A DNA stretch of 52,711 nucleotides, from positions 52,572 through 105,282 of the forward strand of contig NZ_JADEWR010000024.1 of NCBI RefSeq assembly GCF_015207525.1, given 5' to 3'. Shown piece by piece: positions 50,015 through 52,711 of this stretch. A program made the position numbers and the translations under genes. The first letter of the stretch is position 1, and each line of letters begins with the position of its first letter. This stretch comes from Nodosilinea sp. LEGE 06152. GTDB lineage: Bacteria > Cyanobacteriota > Cyanobacteriia > Phormidesmidales > Phormidesmidaceae. The notes under the pieces were generated by a model that was not told where the DNA came from, did no database searches, and saw nothing but the letters and a program-made list of their open reading frames with translations.

Positions 50015-50689
50015 ATGGAAAGAGACTCATTTTTAGCCCAGCTGCGGCAGCATCGGGCGATCGCTGTTATCCGCGCCGACGATGTCAACTTAGGCTTACA
50101 TCTAGCCCAGGCTGCCGCAGCAGGCGGTATCCGCCTCATTGAAATTACCTGGAACAGCGTTCAGCCCCAGCAACTGGTGAGCATTCTTAGGCAGCAGTTG
50201 ACTCACTGCACCGTTGGTATCGGCACGGCCCTATCGGTAGCTGATCTCAGGCAAGCGGCGGCGGCTGGGGCGCAGTTTTGTTTTTGCCCCCATACCGATG
50301 CAAACCTGATCGAGACCGCCCACGCGCTGCAAATGCCCATCGTGCCTGGGGCCCTTACTCCTAATGAGATTGTGGCCGCCTGGCAGGCCGGAGCTACTGC
50401 CGTTAAGGTTTTTCCGGTGAACGCTGTGGGGGGTGCTAGCTACATTCGCAGCCTGCAAGGGCCGCTGGCCCACATTCCCCTGGTGCCTACAGGCGGCATC
50501 ACTGTAGAAAATGCGACGGATATGGTCAGGGCTGGGGCGATCGCCGTTGGCCTCTCCACAGGACTGTTTCCCCAAGCGATGGTCGTTGATCGCAACTGGG
50601 CTGCTATTGAAGCTCTAGCCGCCAGACTAGTGAGGCAGTTGCCAACGACACAAGCCCTAGCGCTAGACGCGATCGCCGTGCCGTCTTAG
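50015..50689 (+). CDS. eda: KDPG/KHG aldolase (Entner-Doudoroff)
   Basis: 224 aa class I aldolase. Schiff-base Lys131 in GATAVKVFP, the general acid/base Glu43 in LIEITWNS, the phosphate-site Arg20 in AVIR and VPTGGIT are in place. It splits 2-keto-3-deoxy-6-phosphogluconate to pyruvate and glyceraldehyde-3-phosphate. No edd is nearby. 174 bp after the ABC operon, so own transcription is likely. Its stop overlaps that of the ycf20-like gene by 4 bp (TTAG), tail to tail. Confidence 0.93.
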   Translation: MERDSFLAQLRQHRAIAVIRADDVNLGLHLAQAAAAGGIRLIEITWNSVQPQQLVSILRQQLTHCTVGIGTALSVADLRQAAAAGAQFCFCPHTDANLIETAHALQMPIVPGALTPNEIVAAWQAGATAVKVFPVNAVGGASYIRSLQGPLAHIPLVPTGGITVENATDMVRAGAIAVGLSTGLFPQAMVVDRNWAAIEALAARLVRQLPTTQALALDAIAVPS

Positions 50690-51039
50690 CTCCCCAACTT
50701 GAAGGCTTCAAGGCACAGGGCATAGATAGCGCCAATTTTGAAACTGTTAATGCAGTCGAGCCAGAGTGGCTTAGGCACCTTTCTAAGTAAATCTGGATCG
50801 CGCCAGCGGCGACTGTACACTAGCCAGCTCATCAATTCTGCCCCCAACACCAAAAACGCCGATACCGCCGTATCTTGTACCGCCGCCTGACCTGCGATCG
50901 CCGATAGCGACACCGCAAAAAAGTAGCCCAACAGCAAACTAATCAGTACCAGAGACACCCGTCGCCAGGGGTTAACCAGCCATAGGCTCAGCTGGTCACC
51001 CAAATCGTCAATCAAAGTACTTAAACGGGTGCGCTGCAT
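50686..51039 (-). CDS. ycf20: Ycf20-family (DUF565) membrane protein
   Basis: 117 aa. The start MQRTRLSTLIDDLGDQL, the helix SLVLISLLLGYFFAVSLSAIAGQ and the second helix VSAFLVLGAELMSWLVYSRR match the Ycf20/DUF565 family of cyanobacteria and plastids. A plant and algal relative (NPQ7) affects non-photochemical quenching; the bacterial role is unclear. Likely thylakoid or plasma membrane. Confidence 0.88.
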   Translation of the reverse strand: MQRTRLSTLIDDLGDQLSLWLVNPWRRVSLVLISLLLGYFFAVSLSAIAGQAAVQDTAVSAFLVLGAELMSWLVYSRRWRDPDLLRKVPKPLWLDCINSFKIGAIYALCLEAFKLGS

Positions 51040-51133
51040 GGGTTACCCCCTCAAAATCCAAGCCTCAGACTTTAAACGTCGTGCTAGTTCTGCGGTCCTA
51101 CCGCCAACGATCGCATTCAGCTAGCCTGAACAG

Positions 51134-52711
51134 TCAGCGCCGACAGGCAGGATGAATCCCCCCCTGGCTACATACATAATCCAGCTGATCAGCCTGCAGG
51201 TTAATCGCTTTAGAAAAGTCTACCCTGGCCAGGGCGCTGCCGGTATCGGGTTCGGCGACCGCAGTGACAAAGCTATCTCCAGACATCTGTGCAGAGGGAG
51301 AAAACTGCGCCCCAGCAAAATTTACCCCCGCTAGGTTAGCCCCGCTTAGCACAGCGCCCTCCAGATTAGCCCCCTCTAAATTAGCCTGACTTAGGTTGGC
51401 CTCGCTCAAGTCAGCCCCTTGCAACCGGCTGTAGCTTAGGTTAGTTCGCCTCAAGTTAGCCGCCCTCAGATCAGCCTCGCTCAGGTTAGCCTCACTCAAA
51501 TCGGCTTCAGTCAAATCGGCCTCGGTTAGCTTGGCCGACCTCAAGGTAGCCTGGCGCAGACGGGCCTCGAGCAGACTAGCCTGACTGAGGTCAGCATCGG
51601 TAAAATCAGCTCCTACCAAGCCCGCACCATCAAAAATTCCGCTGCGAATATCAGCCGCAATAAACCAAGCGCTGCTAGCATTCGCTCCCGAAAAATCGGC
51701 GTAGGGAGCAACAGAATTGCTCAAGTTAGCCCGCAGCAGGCTGGTACTACGAAAAATGACGTGCCGTAGCTGAGCCGCCACCAAACTAACCTCAGTTAGA
51801 TCTGAGCCACTAAAATCAGTAATCCAATCGTCGAAGGTATCTCTGCGACCATCAGCACCGGGGTCAAAGAACTTGGCCTTGCGAAATCGCGCCCCCGACA
51901 GCACCGCATTACGCCACACCACACCGGCCAGGTTTTGCTGCTCTAGCACCAGGGTAAACGCATCAGGGCTTTCAATGATGTAGCCCAAGTTGGTGCCGCT
52001 CAAATCAACCTGGTTCAGGTCGCCGTTGTGCAGCACCAAAATTTTAGCCAGGGTGCGCTTTACAGTACGCTGCCTGAGCTGAGGAATAAGCTGCTGATCC
52101 AGCGGCAAAGCCAGCAGGTCATTGGCCAACGCTAAGTTTAATCGCTGAAGCGAGGGAATAGCCGGAGGGCCAAGGGTGACCAGTGCCTGCTGTAGGGTGT
52201 CGAGCAATCGGGGGTCTTCGGTTTGGGCCAGCATATCCACGAGCAGCGGCACAGCGCGGGGGTCTTCGGTGCTGGCTAAAGCCAGGGCGGCCGCCTGACG
52301 ATCGCCAAACGATGTTGCATTCCGGCTCAAGTTTTCTACCAAAGCTAAAAACAGCGCATCTTTGTTACCACTAGCCGCAGGCAAACGCCGATCAAGCCAC
52401 AACGCCCCCACCCCTGCTAGAATCACAACCCCAGCCAGTACACCACCAATCACCGGCAGGTGTTGCCGCCAGCCCTTCGGCCCTAGCACCTGAGCCGAAG
52501 CCTCAGGGGAGAGCACAATCGCCCTGAGTCCCCCGTACTCTTCCGTAGTCAATCCCAACAAAGGCCCCGATGGCAGCGCTAAAACTTCAGCATCGCGGCT
52601 ACCGCCGCCGTCTAGATTAGGGCTGTGGCGCATCGGCAACACCCCGCCCCGTAGCATCACCACACGGGTGCCGGCGAGGCGATCATACCAGGCCCGGTGA
52701 GAATGCCCATG
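51134..52711 (-). CDS. pentapeptide-repeat membrane protein, N-terminus beyond the window
   Basis: The frame is open from the stop at 51134 to the right edge. A GTG at 52663 would give 509 aa, but the preceding 16 codons (HGHSHRAWYDRLAG) read as real protein, so it is probably partial. One transmembrane helix (IGGVLAGVVILAGVGALWL) is followed by a HEAT-like segment (about 100-170, ALASTEDPRAVPLLVDMLAQ). About 40 pentapeptide repeats of the A(D/N)LxxA type then run to near residue 480, which would form a right-handed quadrilateral helix. The tail has two Cys (DYVCSQGGIHPAC). Function unknown. Confidence 0.85.
   Translation of the reverse strand, partial: HGHSHRAWYDRLAGTRVVMLRGGVLPMRHSPNLDGGGSRDAEVLALPSGPLLGLTTEEYGGLRAIVLSPEASAQVLGPKGWRQHLPVIGGVLAGVVILAGVGALWLDRRLPAASGNKDALFLALVENLSRNATSFGDRQAAALALASTEDPRAVPLLVDMLAQTEDPRLLDTLQQALVTLGPPAIPSLQRLNLALANDLLALPLDQQLIPQLRQRTVKRTLAKILVLHNGDLNQVDLSGTNLGYIIESPDAFTLVLEQQNLAGVVWRNAVLSGARFRKAKFFDPGADGRRDTFDDWITDFSGSDLTEVSLVAAQLRHVIFRSTSLLRANLSNSVAPYADFSGANASSAWFIAADIRSGIFDGAGLVGADFTDADLSQASLLEARLRQATLRSAKLTEADLTEADLSEANLSEADLRAANLRRTNLSYSRLQGADLSEANLSQANLEGANLEGAVLSGANLAGVNFAGAQFSPSAQMSGDSFVTAVAEPDTGSALARVDFSKAINLQADQLDYVCSQGGIHPACRR

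Noticed and set aside
1..52711. tRNA, rRNA or tmRNA genes
   Set aside because: Intergenic regions were read for acceptor/TPsiC signatures (GGTTCRA) and ribosomal conserved segments; none gave a fold.

Overview
The window comes from a filamentous or Leptolyngbya-like cyanobacterium. It carries petN, a Ycf20 protein, a BicA-type bicarbonate transporter, an NhaS3-type antiporter, an Mrp complex with the cyanobacterial gene order, and the octamer GCGATCGC (HIP1) throughout. GC is moderate to high, except for a visibly AT-richer sugar-nucleotide block at about 24.6-29.5 kb. Layout: 1-629 is the start of a glucan phosphorylase. 861-3659 holds a repeat-bearing M15 peptidase and small membrane or lipoproteins. 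3908-5568 is a petN - small membrane protein - rsmB cluster. 5720-8853 is a polyamine cluster (agmatinase family plus a fused SpeD-SpeE) with a HepT/MntA toxin-antitoxin pair inside it. 9092-10696 has a secreted peroxiredoxin and an aldo/keto reductase. The most striking part is 10.9-19.8 kb. Three separate RNA leaders match the ydaO/yuaA (cyclic di-AMP) riboswitch core and precede (a) a nitrate/bicarbonate-type ABC transporter, (b) two universal stress proteins and (c) a large cation/proton antiporter fused to stress-protein-like and PTS EIIA-like domains. Leaders a and b are near copies that extend into the first codons, and all three can fold the ribosome-binding site into a small hairpin. 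The region reads as a local cyclic di-AMP ion/osmotic regulon. 19.8-24.3 kb holds housekeeping genes (pyrB, moaE, a YdcF protein, a UbiH-like monooxygenase). 24.6-29.2 kb is a wecE - glycosyltransferase - rfbB - rfbA operon predicted to make and transfer a dTDP-amino-dideoxyhexose. 29.9-39.1 kb is a Na+/bicarbonate block, all on the minus strand: Mrp complex, NhaS3-type antiporter and BicA. The antiporters would recycle the Na+ that BicA brings in. 39.4-44.8 kb is a complete fructose PTS operon (EIIA-HPr-EI, 1-phosphofructokinase, EIIB'BC), uncommon in cyanobacteria as far as I know. Divergent from it, across a region with a clean 7-bp inverted-repeat operator candidate, is a polyamine-type ABC transporter operon followed by KDPG aldolase. 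The window ends with a Ycf20 protein and a pentapeptide-repeat membrane protein that runs off the edge. A 21-bp palindrome (half site GTAGGGTGGGCA) occurs seven times, always between genes. Twice it occurs as inverted pairs inside operons, giving short MITE/BIME-like elements. No rRNA, tRNA, CRISPR array or intact transposase gene was seen.
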